Under the pieces are notes generated by a model. The model saw nothing but the letters and a program-made list of their open reading frames with translations. It was not told where the DNA came from and ran no database searches. This document shows positions 19,529 through 29,134 of a stretch of 64,000 nucleotides of DNA, one piece after another. Source of the stretch: Kalymmatonema hyalinum WJT4-NPBG1. GTDB taxonomy: Bacteria > Cyanobacteriota > Cyanobacteriia > Cyanobacteriales > Nostocaceae. How positions within the stretch are numbered: the stretch's first letter is position 1; every line of letters starts with the position of its first letter. Position numbers and translations under genes: made by a program. Location: contig JAHHIB010000016.1 of assembly GCA_019359075.1 (NCBI GenBank), positions 32,239 through 96,238 on the forward strand, in the 5' to 3' direction.

Positions 19529-20848
19529 TTACCCTACAGTGGTCGATACTCCATGGCTAATTTCTTCAGCGAGCATAGTTTCCACAATATCTGCAGCTTT
19601 GTCCAGCCCTCCGGTACTTTTTAGTATGACTGCCATCTGACGTGCAGCATCCGTATAGCTTGGGTTACTTAATAGGTGGTTAATTTTTTGGCGAACCTCA
19701 GCACTATCAAAAGATTGTTTGTTCAGCTTTAGGGCAACCCCTAAGTCCACAATTCGTGCTGCATTGTAGTGCTGATCTCCAAAGAACGGTAACGCTAGAA
19801 TTGGTTTTCCCCAATACAAAGCCTCGTTAATGCTGTTCATACCACAATGACTGACAAAGGCACGAACAGCTGCATGAGAAAGGACTGTTTGTTGCGGAAC
19901 AAAGTCTTCGATACGGAAAGAGGATGGTAGCGTAGGAAGAAGATGCTGTTGGTTCTTAGGCAACGACCATAGGACTCGGAATCTATTGTCAGTAAGCCCT
20001 TCTACTAATGCTTTAGCCTGCCAGGCTTCAAGAGTAGCAAGAGTGCCAAAAGCGATATACACGACTCCTTGACTTTCTTTGCCCTCTTCCAACCATTTGC
20101 TTAAAGAAGGACTCAGAGGCTTAACTGTTTTGGGAAAAATTGGTCCAACCAGGTGTACAAAAGGAGGTAGTGGGCGTGGAATTTCAATGCCAAAAGCTGT
20201 ACCTACTATCATGGGATGTTGACTAAAAGGATCGTTCAATTTTTTCTGGTCAGTACATTGGCTACGAACCTGGTTTAGCTTTCTCATAGCAGGCAAAAAA
20301 TGCAACAGCAACCAATAAGGTCTGAAGAAATTCAGGCAGCGCTGCCATAGATTCATATGTACAGAATAAGATGTTCCGAAGCGAGGATACTTAGAATTGG
20401 CTGGGACAAAGTTACCCAAGAATCGAGTTTGAATGATGTAAGGCAGATTCATCTGTTGGGCTAAGTCTATCGCTGGAATCACAGCGCGATCAATAACTAG
20501 AAGATCCGGGCTATACTGCTGAAAAATAGGTTTCAGCGTTTTGTACATAGAAACATACGAATCAATAAGCCCATTCAACATAATTTTTTCACCACGCCAG
20601 ATGCTGGGTTCCTGAGAACTCTTTTGCCAAAGATCCTGTTTGTTGTCATCCATCCCTTCATCAGTTGTTTCCAGTCTTGGCTCCCAGGGAATAAAATGAG
20701 CGTTGGTATTAGCTATCCATTGCCTAGCTTCTTCCGCAATAACAAAGCTGACTTGGTAACCTCTGCATACTAACTCTTGAGCGATCGCAATCATTTGATT
20801 AGCATGACCAAGCAGAGGAAGCGAAACAAACATGACGTGTTTTTTCAT
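19529..20848 (-). CDS. GT1-family (UGT/MGT-type) glycosyltransferase
   Basis: A 439-residue cytosolic GT-B enzyme. The N-terminus MKKHVMFVSLPLLGHANQMI is the acceptor-side opening of macrolide/zeaxanthin-type glycosyltransferases. The C-terminal donor-binding signature is visible as VSHCGMNSINEALYWGKPIL followed by LPFFGDQHYNAARI, with GTLATLEAW marking the start of the second Rossmann domain. It would transfer a sugar from a nucleotide donor to a small hydrophobic acceptor; possibilities include a carotenoid, lipid or peptide. It is the middle gene of the minus-strand group, 109 bases after the upstream GT1 gene and nearly touching the GT11-like gene. Acceptor not predictable from sequence. 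Confidence 0.85.
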   Translation of the reverse strand: MKKHVMFVSLPLLGHANQMIAIAQELVCRGYQVSFVIAEEARQWIANTNAHFIPWEPRLETTDEGMDDNKQDLWQKSSQEPSIWRGEKIMLNGLIDSYVSMYKTLKPIFQQYSPDLLVIDRAVIPAIDLAQQMNLPYIIQTRFLGNFVPANSKYPRFGTSYSVHMNLWQRCLNFFRPYWLLLHFLPAMRKLNQVRSQCTDQKKLNDPFSQHPMIVGTAFGIEIPRPLPPFVHLVGPIFPKTVKPLSPSLSKWLEEGKESQGVVYIAFGTLATLEAWQAKALVEGLTDNRFRVLWSLPKNQQHLLPTLPSSFRIEDFVPQQTVLSHAAVRAFVSHCGMNSINEALYWGKPILALPFFGDQHYNAARIVDLGVALKLNKQSFDSAEVRQKINHLLSNPSYTDAARQMAVILKSTGGLDKAADIVETMLAEEISHGVSTTVG

Positions 20849-20957
20849 GGTTCTGTCGTTTTTTGCTTATGGGTAAGAACAACTGACAACGAGGAATTAA
20901 CAAATAACAACAGCTTTTATAAGCTCAGTTTTACGTAAGCCAAGGTGAAAATATCTC

Positions 20958-22241
20958 TTATTGCTGTGTTTGAGCCAAGACTGGCTTACCCGTAGATACC
21001 GCCCGTTCCACAATATCAGCAGCGCGACTCACTCCCCCAGCACGACGAATGGCTTCTTGCAACCTCAGAGCATTCTGCTTGTAAGATTCTTGCGTTAGTA
21101 CCCGCTGTATAGCCTCTCGCAGCTTAGGAACACTCAATTTTTTGAGGGAAACAACTTCACCCGCCCCAGCCCAAGCAATACGCGCCGCAACCCCCGGCTG
21201 ATCATTGGCAATGGGAATGGCAACCATTGGCACACCATTACTTAAGCATTCTAGGGTGGTATTCATTCCTGCATGGGTAATCATAAGGCTGACTTTTTGC
21301 AGCAAATCCAGTTGGGGTGCATATTTGACAATTAAAGGCTTTCCGGGCAGGTTGGACAGCGCTTCTGGTTCGAGTGCGCCTCCCAGAGACATCACCAACT
21401 GAGCATCCAATCCCTCACAGGCTTGGGCAATATCACGGAAAATATACTGTAGTCGGTTTTGTACAGTTCCCATTGAGGCATAAATCAAGGGTTGTCCCGT
21501 CAACTTCTCATACGGAAAAGCAACAGCTTCCCGACCAACAGGACTATGAAATGGTCCTGTAAAATGGAACCACTTGGGCAAATGCTGCCTGGGAAATTCC
21601 AATTCAGCAGGTTGTTGACTGATTTGAGCTAGTTGAGAAAAGCCATCTACGGAGCCAGAGGTTGTGGGGAGATTCCTCTCTTGGCGATACTGAGCTATCA
21701 CCTGTGTGATTGGTTTGGCAACGGCTTTGAGCAACTCGTAACCCGCTTGATTGCGGAGGGGTGCCCACCAAGCAGGATTGTAGCGCCAGTTTGTAAAATG
21801 AGGGGGAACACTCTGTTCTCTGTTAAGAACCACAGCAGAGCACACAGTTATGAAGGGAAGATCTAGAAATTCTGCAACAGTTGCTCCTCCTGGTGATACC
21901 TGGTCTATTAACAGTGCTTCCACACCAATTTCTTTGATGGCTTTTGGTATATCTCGCAGGATGACAACCGCTGACCCCTTGAGCAGATTTATAGTATATT
22001 TCATTGCTGCAACTCCGCTGAGTTTCCCAAGGTTTGTCAAAGATTGTGCGATCGCCCCACTGGGAAACTCAGATTCACCTATCACTTGGAATTCCAATCC
22101 TGCTGCTAGTGTCTTGGGTTTAGCATCGAGTACCCCGATCAAGGTGACGCGATGACCACGCTGTTGCAGTTCTTTCCCCAAGGGGAGCATAGTGTTGAGG
22201 TGACCAGTTGATGCAGGACAGATCAGTCCAAAATGAGTCAT
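20958..22241 (-). CDS. GT1-family glycosyltransferase (CrtX-like)
   Basis: 427 residues. It starts MTHFGLICPASTGHLNTMLP, with a GHLNxMLPLG pattern typical of cyanobacterial proteins often annotated as zeaxanthin glucosyltransferase-like. The donor-binding half includes YASMGTVQNRLQYIF, ITHAGMNTTLECLSNGVPMV and IPIANDQPGVAARI. No signal peptide or membrane helix is obvious. It is a diverged paralogue of the next gene and the likely first gene of the three-gene glycosyltransferase group. A carotenoid or other lipid acceptor is plausible by family resemblance only. A carotenoid-cleaving gene lies about 39 kb away and says nothing about the acceptor. Confidence 0.85.
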   Translation of the reverse strand: MTHFGLICPASTGHLNTMLPLGKELQQRGHRVTLIGVLDAKPKTLAAGLEFQVIGESEFPSGAIAQSLTNLGKLSGVAAMKYTINLLKGSAVVILRDIPKAIKEIGVEALLIDQVSPGGATVAEFLDLPFITVCSAVVLNREQSVPPHFTNWRYNPAWWAPLRNQAGYELLKAVAKPITQVIAQYRQERNLPTTSGSVDGFSQLAQISQQPAELEFPRQHLPKWFHFTGPFHSPVGREAVAFPYEKLTGQPLIYASMGTVQNRLQYIFRDIAQACEGLDAQLVMSLGGALEPEALSNLPGKPLIVKYAPQLDLLQKVSLMITHAGMNTTLECLSNGVPMVAIPIANDQPGVAARIAWAGAGEVVSLKKLSVPKLREAIQRVLTQESYKQNALRLQEAIRRAGGVSRAADIVERAVSTGKPVLAQTQQ

Positions 22242-22396
22242 AGCTGATACTTAAGGTGAATTAAATTAAGTGAAAATACTGCACCAGATACCGATGCAAT
22301 GCTTCAAGTGAAAACCCATTATCTATTGATTAGGTGCAAATGAAATGAACTTATGCACTTATTCAAAAGAACATACATGAAAAATAGCTCAAACTT

Positions 22397-22433
22397 TTTG
22401 ACAGAAGGTTGAAAGCGAAAGCCTTCTGTCAAA
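22397..22433. terminator. Long perfect stem-loop downstream of the TPR gene
   Basis: Twelve-base perfect arms (TTTGACAGAAGG at 22397-22408 and its complement at 22422-22433) flank a 13-base loop, 9 bases beyond the minus-strand TPR gene. The 3' side on the minus strand is A-rich rather than T-rich, so it may stabilise the 3' end rather than terminate in the classic way. Confidence 0.5.
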
Positions 22434-22441
22434 CTCACGTC

Positions 22442-23245
22442 TTACTTCAATGTTAAAAACTTCTCCAAAGCTGTTACCATACTGGGGGGCCATCGACGAA
22501 CTTTTGCCACCCAGTTAATATCTTTATAGCGTTGATCGAGTCCGACTGCGGATACCCAGTTACTCTCCGCTTCACCTTGTTTTCCCTGTACCCAATAGGC
22601 AGCTGTGATGGCAGCACGCACATCGGCAAAATTAGGATATTTGCGGAGAATATTTCGCATCTCACGAATTGCTTCGTCTACTTGACCAGTTTCATACAGA
22701 GCCAGAGCATAGTTAGCACGGGCAAAAGCAAAATTCGGGGCAACTTCAGCGGATTTTTTGTAATCTGCGATCGCCTCTTCCCATTTCCTCAAACCAGCAT
22801 TGGCATTTCCCCGATTGTTATATGCCATTGCATCTTTCGGGTCAAGTTCTAGAACATGATTGTAATCTGCGATCGCCTCTTGCCATTTTCCCAAACCCTC
22901 CAACGCCGTACCGCGATTCAAGTAAGGGTCAGTCACATCCGGTGCAAGTTCTACTGCCTTATTATAATCTGCCAGTGCTTCTTGTAACTTATTTTGGCTG
23001 ACTCTAGAATTTCCCCGGTTACTCAAAGCAGCTGCATTATCCGGGGATTGCTCGATAATCTGCGTCCAGTAACGTTCAGCTGTCGTAAAATCACCTTTAT
23101 CTGTAGCTGCAAAAGCCTTTGTCGCTAACTCATCGCGTTGCTGTAACTGTTCTTGAGTTAAATTGGGAGATTGAGTTTGTGCCATGACAGCCTCACCCCA
23201 CCCAAACACAAGCAACAGACTTAGAAAAATAACGATTAATCTCAT
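22442..23245 (-). CDS. Exported TPR-repeat protein
   Basis: A 267-residue protein with an N-terminal signal peptide (hydrophobic IVIFLSLLLVFGWG, then AVMAQ as the likely cleavage region). At least four tetratricopeptide repeats follow, seen as NRGNSRVSQNKLQEALADYN, LNRGTALEGLGKWQEAIADY, NNRGNANAGLRKWEEAIADY and a fourth with ARANYALALYETGQVDEAI. TPRs usually form protein-protein scaffolds. Export suggests the periplasm or thylakoid lumen. Cyanobacterial proteins of this architecture are common and mostly uncharacterised. It sits between the glycosyltransferase group and ruvB on the same strand but is well separated from both. Confidence 0.85.
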   Translation of the reverse strand: MRLIVIFLSLLLVFGWGEAVMAQTQSPNLTQEQLQQRDELATKAFAATDKGDFTTAERYWTQIIEQSPDNAAALSNRGNSRVSQNKLQEALADYNKAVELAPDVTDPYLNRGTALEGLGKWQEAIADYNHVLELDPKDAMAYNNRGNANAGLRKWEEAIADYKKSAEVAPNFAFARANYALALYETGQVDEAIREMRNILRKYPNFADVRAAITAAYWVQGKQGEAESNWVSAVGLDQRYKDINWVAKVRRWPPSMVTALEKFLTLK

Positions 23246-23340
23246 TTTAGTGGTTAGTAGTTAGTAGTTCGTGGTTAGTAGGAATTTTTCACAACTGCCT
23301 ACTAACGTAAAATCCGATGACATAAAGCTGTGGGATGCGC

Positions 23341-24441
23341 TTAAGGCAACAATGATAATTGTTCATTTGGCGGTTTAAAACCCAAATGCTTATAAGCTGC
23401 GGGTGTCGCCACCCTACCACGCGTTGTCCGGCTTAAATACCCAATCTGCATGAGATAAGGTTCATAGACTTCCTCAATGGTTTGTGTATCTTCACCTGTC
23501 GCTGCGGCGATTGTTTCCAATCCCACTGGACCACCGTTAAAATTTTCAATGATCACACTTAACATCCGGCGATCTGTCCAATCTAAACCGCACGGATCGA
23601 CTTGAAAGAGTTGCAATGCTTCTGCTGCGACCTTCTCGTTAATCTCTCCAGATAATTTGACTTGGGCATAATCACGGACGCGCTTGAGTAATCTATTAGC
23701 AATACGCGGTGTTCCCCGCGCCCGACGGGCAATTTCTGTAGCACCATCTTCTGTAACAGGTGTTTGCAGTAATTGGGCGCTTCGTAAAACAATTTTGCTC
23801 AGTTCATCGACTTCATAAAATCTCAGTTTTTGAATTAAGCCAAAGCGATCGCGCAACGGAGATGTCAGCGCCCCGACACGAGTTGTTGCCCCAACCAAGG
23901 TATACTTTGATAAAGGTATGCTCCGAGTCTTAGCGCTGGAACCTTTACCAATAGTAATATCTAGGCGATAATCTTCCATTGCTGGGTATAAAATTTCTTC
24001 GCTCATCCGCGACAGGCGATGGATTTCATCGATAAACAGAACATCTCCTGGCTTCAGATTCACCAGTAGCCCGACAATATCCCTGGGACGTTCTAAAGCT
24101 GGGGCACTGGTAATTTTGCAGTTTACGCCCATTTCAGATGCTAATATCATAGCCATTGTGGTTTTTCCCAATCCCGGAGGACCATACAACAGCAGGTGAT
24201 CCAGCACCTCACCCCTAGACTTCGCGGCTTTGATGGCAATTTCTAGCACGTCCTTTAAATCTTTTTGCCCGATATAGTCAGCAAATCGGTGCGGTCGTAT
24301 ACTTTCTTCTTGCTTACCTTCATCAACAGCTGCTTCGGGTTGCAAAAGATTTTCTTTTGGAGGGGATGAAGCAACCGGACGACGCTGCTTTGGTTGTCCG
24401 TTGGGTTCTGGGGGCTGTTTTTTCGAGGAGATAATCGCCAT
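23341..24441 (-). CDS. ruvB: Holliday junction branch migration helicase RuvB
   Basis: RuvB is the AAA+ motor that, with RuvA, drives branch migration of Holliday junctions during recombinational repair. The 366-residue protein has a cyanobacterial N-terminal extension of about 45 residues rich in Pro and Lys. It continues with [19 protein letters not shown], Walker [10 protein letters not shown], Walker [11 protein letters not shown], the sensor-1 region [20 protein letters not shown], and the winged-helix C-terminus [19 protein letters not shown] followed by [17 protein letters not shown]. The length and start fit the family. It is a single gene with no ruvA or ruvC nearby, as is usual in cyanobacteria. 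Confidence 0.97.
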   Translation of the reverse strand: MAIISSKKQPPEPNGQPKQRRPVASSPPKENLLQPEAAVDEGKQEESIRPHRFADYIGQKDLKDVLEIAIKAAKSRGEVLDHLLLYGPPGLGKTTMAMILASEMGVNCKITSAPALERPRDIVGLLVNLKPGDVLFIDEIHRLSRMSEEILYPAMEDYRLDITIGKGSSAKTRSIPLSKYTLVGATTRVGALTSPLRDRFGLIQKLRFYEVDELSKIVLRSAQLLQTPVTEDGATEIARRARGTPRIANRLLKRVRDYAQVKLSGEINEKVAAEALQLFQVDPCGLDWTDRRMLSVIIENFNGGPVGLETIAAATGEDTQTIEEVYEPYLMQIGYLSRTTRGRVATPAAYKHLGFKPPNEQLSLLP

Positions 24442-24705
24442 AATTGCTGCTGTTAATCAGTATACGATTGCACCAGGAGTCTTTTGGGGGTGGGGCGTCA
24501 GGGTGTAAGCGAACAAAAGTGCAATTGACTCTTAAGAGTTGACAATGCTAAATTTTTCAGCGCCTACACGCCCATTTTCCTACACCTCTACACCCTTATT
24601 TTCCCCTGCCCCCTTACTCACGTACGAAAATTTTGTTTCTGTAATACTCTTGTCAATTTAAAATTTAGATTCCGGGTAATCACAACAGGAGTGTAAAACG
24701 AAGGA

Positions 24706-25473
24706 ATGCTAGCTAAAAGAATCTTACCGTGCCTGGATGTGAAGGCGGGACGAGTTGTCAAAGGTGTTAACTTTGTTAACTTGAAGGATGCAGGCGATCC
24801 GGTAGAACTGGCAAAGGTTTACAACGATGCAGGTGCAGATGAGTTAGTGTTTCTGGATATTACAGCCACTCATGAAGACCGGGGCATTATTATCGACGTA
24901 GTGTACCGAACTGCCGAACACGTCTTTATTCCCCTGACTGTAGGTGGTGGCATCCAATCCTTAGAAAATGTTAAAAATCTTTTACGAGCTGGAGCAGACA
25001 AGGTTAGTATTAATTCTGCGGCGGTACGTGAGCCAGATTTTATTAATCGAGCAAGCGATCGCTTTGGCAACCAATGCATAGTCGTTGCTATTGATGCCAG
25101 ACGACGACTAGACCCCAATAACCCTGGTTGGGATGTATATGTACGTGGTGGAAGAGAAAATACTGGCATTGATGCCCTATTTTGGGCGCAAGAAGTTGAA
25201 AAACGTGGCGCAGGAGAACTCTTAGTCACAAGTATGGATGCTGATGGCACTCAAGCAGGTTATGACACAGAGTTAACTCGGGCAATTGCTCAAGCCGTAC
25301 AAATTCCAGTGATTGCATCTGGTGGTGCAGGTAATTGCGAACACATCTATACCGCGCTTACAGAAGGTCAAGCAGAAGCAGCATTACTTGCATCGCTTTT
25401 ACATTACGGACAATTAAGCGTTGCTGAGATTAAAACTTATCTGCGCGATCGCCAAGTTCCGGTGAGAATGTAA
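24706..25473 (+). CDS. hisF: Imidazole glycerol phosphate synthase cyclase subunit
   Basis: HisF takes ammonia from HisH and converts PRFAR to imidazole glycerol phosphate and AICAR in histidine biosynthesis. The 255-residue (beta/alpha)8 barrel begins [20 protein letters not shown], with the catalytic Asp in PCLDV. The second catalytic Asp lies in VVAIDARR. The phosphate-binding loops PLTVGGGIQ and VIASGGAGN are present. Length and start agree with the family. It is monocistronic here, with ruvB divergent upstream and a small membrane-protein gene 115 bases downstream; hisH is not in the window. Confidence 0.97.
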   Translation: MLAKRILPCLDVKAGRVVKGVNFVNLKDAGDPVELAKVYNDAGADELVFLDITATHEDRGIIIDVVYRTAEHVFIPLTVGGGIQSLENVKNLLRAGADKVSINSAAVREPDFINRASDRFGNQCIVVAIDARRRLDPNNPGWDVYVRGGRENTGIDALFWAQEVEKRGAGELLVTSMDADGTQAGYDTELTRAIAQAVQIPVIASGGAGNCEHIYTALTEGQAEAALLASLLHYGQLSVAEIKTYLRDRQVPVRM

Positions 25474-25588
25474 TCTCCAGTAACAAATCTTTATCTAACC
25501 AAAGATAGACCAAAACTAGAGTATTTCAACACAGTTCTTGAAAACGATGTTAATATAAATTAACTAGAATTAAGAAATATTAAAAGAT

Positions 25589-25780
25589 ATGTTGATACCT
25601 ATTTTAGTCTTTGATGTAGCACTAGTAGCCTGGTCGCTGCACCTGATGGAAAAGGCATATGAGAATAAAGAATTTTCCTTAATGTTAGCTGGTACGCTGG
25701 TTGGCTTAGCGGCAGCTGCCATGCTAGTGGTTTACTTCCTGATGGGGCATTGTATGAGCTACTTGCTGCAACTATCTTGA
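25589..25780 (+). CDS. Small conserved membrane protein
   Basis: 63 residues containing two hydrophobic helices: ILVFDVALVAWSLHLM, then SLMLAGTLVGLAAAAMLVVY continuing into YFLMG. A short charged loop (EKAYENKEFS) joins them. A helical hairpin in the cytoplasmic or thylakoid membrane is likely. A purine-rich stretch precedes the ATG. Small two-helix proteins of this type are common in cyanobacteria and often lack a known role. It follows hisF on the same strand, but the spacing does not show an operon. Confidence 0.65.
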   Translation: MLIPILVFDVALVAWSLHLMEKAYENKEFSLMLAGTLVGLAAAAMLVVYFLMGHCMSYLLQLS

Positions 25781-25905
25781 ATTGACAATTGCGATCGGCT
25801 AGTCGTTAATAGCAGTCATTAGCAATTAACAAATAGCCAGTCTTCGATTAGCAGTATTGACAAATAGTAAATTTTTAAACTAAAATTTCTAAGGCACGAT
25901 AGTGC

Positions 25906-25978
25906 GGGGTTATAGCTCAGTTGGTAGAGCACCTCAATGGCATTGAGGGGGTCAGCGGTTCGAATCCGCTTAGCTCCA
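25906..25978 (+). tRNA. tRNA-Ala (anticodon GGC)
   Basis: The 73-base cloverleaf is complete. The acceptor stem is GGGGTTA (25906-25912) against TAGCTCC with discriminator A at 25978. The D-arm contains AGCTCAGTTGGTAGAGC. The anticodon arm CCTCA-ATGGCAT-TGAGG gives anticodon GGC, and the T-arm is AGCGG-TTCGAAT-CCGCT. The 3' CCA is not encoded. Confidence 0.96.
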
Positions 25979-26029
25979 TTTTTGGTTGTCGAAATAGATA
26001 GCAAGAGGAATTGTGCAGTTTACTTCATA

Positions 26030-29000
26030 CTAGTTGAGTAACTTCTTAATCTCCTCAGGCGTGAAAGGATTCTCTCCAGCGCGGAGGGCTTCAATCCAGC
26101 CCTGCCGTTGCAACTTCTTCTCCTGATTGTTAGCCCAAGCGATGAATGTTTGAAAGTCTTCAATCGCTCCTTCAATATTACCAGTCAACGCCCTGGCGAG
26201 TCCTCGACTATCTCGGCAGTCTCCATCTTCAGGTTCAGATTCGACAGCTTTTTCACCTGCAGCTATGATGTTAGGGTTACCAGCATATCCATGCAAGCTA
26301 CCAAACCAGCAAAGATTATTCCAAGAGGTAGCAGAAATTTCCAAAGTTGGATCGAAGTTTTGGGCTTGTGTGTAATATTTAATCGCTTCCTCGACCTTAC
26401 CTTCTGTTACGAGTTCTTTGCCCTTTTGAACCAAAGCGGGTGCTGCGAGTCGTCGCGCTTCGGCTTGTGGATTGAAATCTAAACTGGGGTCGTATTCTAA
26501 GGCTTGCTGGAATTGAGCGATCGCACGATCAATATCCAGTTGTTTCGCTAAATACTCGCCTTGTCTACCCAAAACGGATGCTGCGAGTCGTCGGGCTTTG
26601 GCTTGTGGATTGAAATTTAAACTGGGGTCGTATTCTAAGGCTTGTTGGAATTGAGCGATCGCACCATCAATATCCAATTTTTGAGCTAAGTCCCTGCCCT
26701 TTTGAACTAAAACGGGTGCTGCGAGTCGTCGCGCTTCGGCTTGTGGATTCAAATCTAAACTGGGGTCGTATTCTAAGGCTTGTTGGAATTTGGCGATCGC
26801 ACCATCAATATCCAATTGGTACGCTAAATCCTTGCCCTTTTGAACCAAACCGCGTGCTGCGAGTCGTCGCGCTTCGGCTTGTGGATTCAAATCTAAACTA
26901 GGGTCGTATTCTAAGGCTTGTTGGAATTGAGCGATCGCACCATCAATATCCAATTTTTGAGCTAAATCCTTGCCCTTTTGAAGTAAAACGGGTGCTGCGA
27001 GTCGTCGCGCTTCGGCTTGTGGATTCAAATTTAAGCTGGGGTCGTATTCTAAGGCTTGTTGGAATTTGGCAACAGCTTCCTGCACCTTTTCCTGTCTTGC
27101 TAACTCATTACCCTGCCTGATCAAAATTTTGCCCAAGTCTGTGCTGCTCCAAGCGTATTTTTTACAGATCTCACAAGTTCCTTGAGTCATCTCAATTTCT
27201 GGATTTTCAGAGATGAGATGGTAAGCCAACCTGTTGCAGCAGATTTTGAGCCATGCCTGCCAACTACCCCGCCACAACCGCAGCGTTTTGTCAGTACTGC
27301 CACTGACAATCATTTGCCCATCCGGGCTAAAAGCGATGGATGAGACAAAATCCCTAGACCCGTGTATCTTATGAGAACCTCCTTTATGCCCGCGCAATGG
27401 TTGTCCAATCTCTTTGCCAGAAATGTCCCACAACCGCAGCGTCATGTCATTGCCAGAGACAATCATTTGCCCATCCGGGCTAAAGGCGACGCAATTGACA
27501 ATACCCTCATGCCCGCGCAACGGTTGCCCAATCTCTTTGCCAGAAATGTCCCACAACCGCAGCGTCATGTCATCACTGCCAGAGACAATCATTTGCCCAT
27601 CCGGGCTAAAGGCGACGGAAGTAACACACCACTCCTCATGCCCGCGCAACGGTTGTCCAATCTCTTTGCCAGAAATGTCCCACAACCGCAGCGTCATGTC
27701 ATTGCCAGAGACAATCATTTGCCCATCCGGGCTAAAGGCGACGCAATTGACATAACCCTCATGCCCGCGCAACGGTTGCCCAATCTCTTTGCCAGAGATA
27801 TCCCACAACCGCAGCGTGTTGTCCAAACTGCCAGAGACAATCATTTGACCATCCGGGCTAATGGCGACGCAATTGACATAACCCTCATGCCCGCGCAACG
27901 GTTGCCTGATCTCTTTGCCAGAAATGTCCCACAACCGCAGCGTCATGTCATAACTGCCAGAGACAATCATTTGACCATCCGGGCTAAAGGCGACCGAAGT
28001 AACACACTCCTGATGCCCGCGCAATGGTTGCCCAATCTCTTTGCCAGAAATGTCCCACAACCGCAGCGTCTTGTCATCACTGCCACTGACAATCATTTGC
28101 CCATCCGGGCTAATGGCGACGGAATTGACATCATGCTCATGCCCGCGCAACGGTTGCCCAATCTCTTTGCCAGAGATATCCCACAACCGCAGCGTCATGT
28201 CCAAACTGCCAGAGACAATCATTTGCCCATCCGGGCTAATGGCGACGGAAGTGACACTACCCCTATGCCCGCGCAACGGTTGCCCAATCTCTTTGCCAGA
28301 CATATCCCACAACCGCAGCGTCTTGTCATGACTGCCAGAGACAATCATTTGTCCATCCGGGCTAATGGCGATGGAAGTGACAATATCTTCATGCCCGTGC
28401 AACGGTTGCCCAATCTCTTTGCCGGAAATGTCCCACAACCGCACTGTCTTGTCACGACTGCCAGAGATAATCATTTGTCCATCCGGGCTAATGGCGACGG
28501 AAGTGACAATATCCTCATGCCCGCGCAACGGTTGCCCAATCTCTTTGCCAGACATGTCCCACAACCGCAGCGTCTTGTCATCACTGCCAGAGACAATCAT
28601 TTGCCCATCCGGGCTAATGGCGACGGAAGTAACACCATTCTGGCCGCGCAGGGTGTTTGGTACCCTGGCTCTTGTCATTGCTTCATTGAGGCTTGCCTGA
28701 ACAACACCGAGAATCTTTCCTGGGTGTTTTGCCAAATTCTCAACAGAACTCAGAGCTTCTTCAGGAAGCTGGTCTAAATTCAGCCCCATTGTTTCAATAG
28801 CCAGCGCCAAAGCCTCTGCGGGTTGAACAGGGATTAAATTCAATACCCTAGCTGATTGCTCTCGCAGCTTGGATTCAGTCAGCGCCTGTTTCAATTCCGC
28901 TATTTGTTTTTCTTTGTCTTGTTCCTCGCGCTCTCGAACTTTTTGACTAAACTTGATGTATTCCTCAGCTACACCATCTAAAAGTCCCAAGTTGCCGTAT

Positions 29001-29134
29001 TCTTGCAGGTAAGCCTCAGCTTCTGTTAATGTTGCTCCTTTGAGCACTAACCCTGGATCGTTTGTCTTCCCTTTGCTGCTCCATTCTCTCGCCTTATTCT
29101 TTGCTGTCTTGGCACATGGTGAAGCATTCTTCAA
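26030..29134 (-). CDS. WD40-TPR-like repeat protein, 3' part of a broken caspase-STAND gene
   Basis: 1034 residues. The first ~160 look like the end of a STAND NTPase domain (KAREW, then LVLKGATLTEAEAYL) and its linker (NLIPVQPAEALALAIETMGL). Eleven WD40 repeats follow (about residues 165-625), nearly all containing SPDGQMIVSGS and LRLWDISGKEIGQPLRGH. Next comes the cyanobacterial WD40-TPR linker WLKICCNRLAYH...CEICKKYAW. Five almost identical 46-residue TPR-like units each contain FQQALEYDPSL, and a divergent TPR tail ends the protein. The reading frame overlaps the caspase/STAND gene by 41 bases in another frame. The middle of the STAND domain is missing, which implies a deletion-frameshift in one ancestral gene. 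The start at 29134 may be artificial. In intact relatives WD40 repeats act as the sensor. Confidence 0.85.
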   Translation of the reverse strand: MKNASPCAKTAKNKAREWSSKGKTNDPGLVLKGATLTEAEAYLQEYGNLGLLDGVAEEYIKFSQKVREREEQDKEKQIAELKQALTESKLREQSARVLNLIPVQPAEALALAIETMGLNLDQLPEEALSSVENLAKHPGKILGVVQASLNEAMTRARVPNTLRGQNGVTSVAISPDGQMIVSGSDDKTLRLWDMSGKEIGQPLRGHEDIVTSVAISPDGQMIISGSRDKTVRLWDISGKEIGQPLHGHEDIVTSIAISPDGQMIVSGSHDKTLRLWDMSGKEIGQPLRGHRGSVTSVAISPDGQMIVSGSLDMTLRLWDISGKEIGQPLRGHEHDVNSVAISPDGQMIVSGSDDKTLRLWDISGKEIGQPLRGHQECVTSVAFSPDGQMIVSGSYDMTLRLWDISGKEIRQPLRGHEGYVNCVAISPDGQMIVSGSLDNTLRLWDISGKEIGQPLRGHEGYVNCVAFSPDGQMIVSGNDMTLRLWDISGKEIGQPLRGHEEWCVTSVAFSPDGQMIVSGSDDMTLRLWDISGKEIGQPLRGHEGIVNCVAFSPDGQMIVSGNDMTLRLWDISGKEIGQPLRGHKGGSHKIHGSRDFVSSIAFSPDGQMIVSGSTDKTLRLWRGSWQAWLKICCNRLAYHLISENPEIEMTQGTCEICKKYAWSSTDLGKILIRQGNELARQEKVQEAVAKFQQALEYDPSLNLNPQAEARRLAAPVLLQKGKDLAQKLDIDGAIAQFQQALEYDPSLDLNPQAEARRLAARGLVQKGKDLAYQLDIDGAIAKFQQALEYDPSLDLNPQAEARRLAAPVLVQKGRDLAQKLDIDGAIAQFQQALEYDPSLNFNPQAKARRLAASVLGRQGEYLAKQLDIDRAIAQFQQALEYDPSLDFNPQAEARRLAAPALVQKGKELVTEGKVEEAIKYYTQAQNFDPTLEISATSWNNLCWFGSLHGYAGNPNIIAAGEKAVESEPEDGDCRDSRGLARALTGNIEGAIEDFQTFIAWANNQEKKLQRQGWIEALRAGENPFTPEEIKKLLN
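26410..27100 (-). repeat. Array of 138-base (46-codon) tandem repeats
   Basis: Five near-identical units encode the TPR-like part of the WD40-TPR protein. The shared segment ACTGGGGTCGTATTCTAA starts at 26483, 26621 and 26759, exactly 138 bases apart, and recurs further along. High DNA identity suggests recent unit duplication or gene conversion. Confidence 0.85.
27250..28660 (-). repeat. Array of eleven WD40-encoding repeats
   Basis: Units of roughly 125 bases encode the eleven WD40 blades. Long stretches such as the codons for SPDGQMIVSG and WDISGKEIGQPLRGH are almost invariant at DNA level. The short segment between GH and V(T/N)xVA varies in sequence and length. Two units have lost one codon (SGND instead of SGSDD). 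Confidence 0.85.

Noticed and set aside
27250..28660. Possible CRISPR-like array of regular repeats
   Set aside because: Repeat unit is about 125 bases and encodes WD40 blades in an intact frame; there are no unrelated spacers of constant length.
27362..28777. Long 471-residue open frame on the plus strand rich in repeats
   Set aside because: It is the antisense reading of the WD40 repeat array. Because the repeats are nearly identical, an open antisense frame is repeated too; the protein has no family features.
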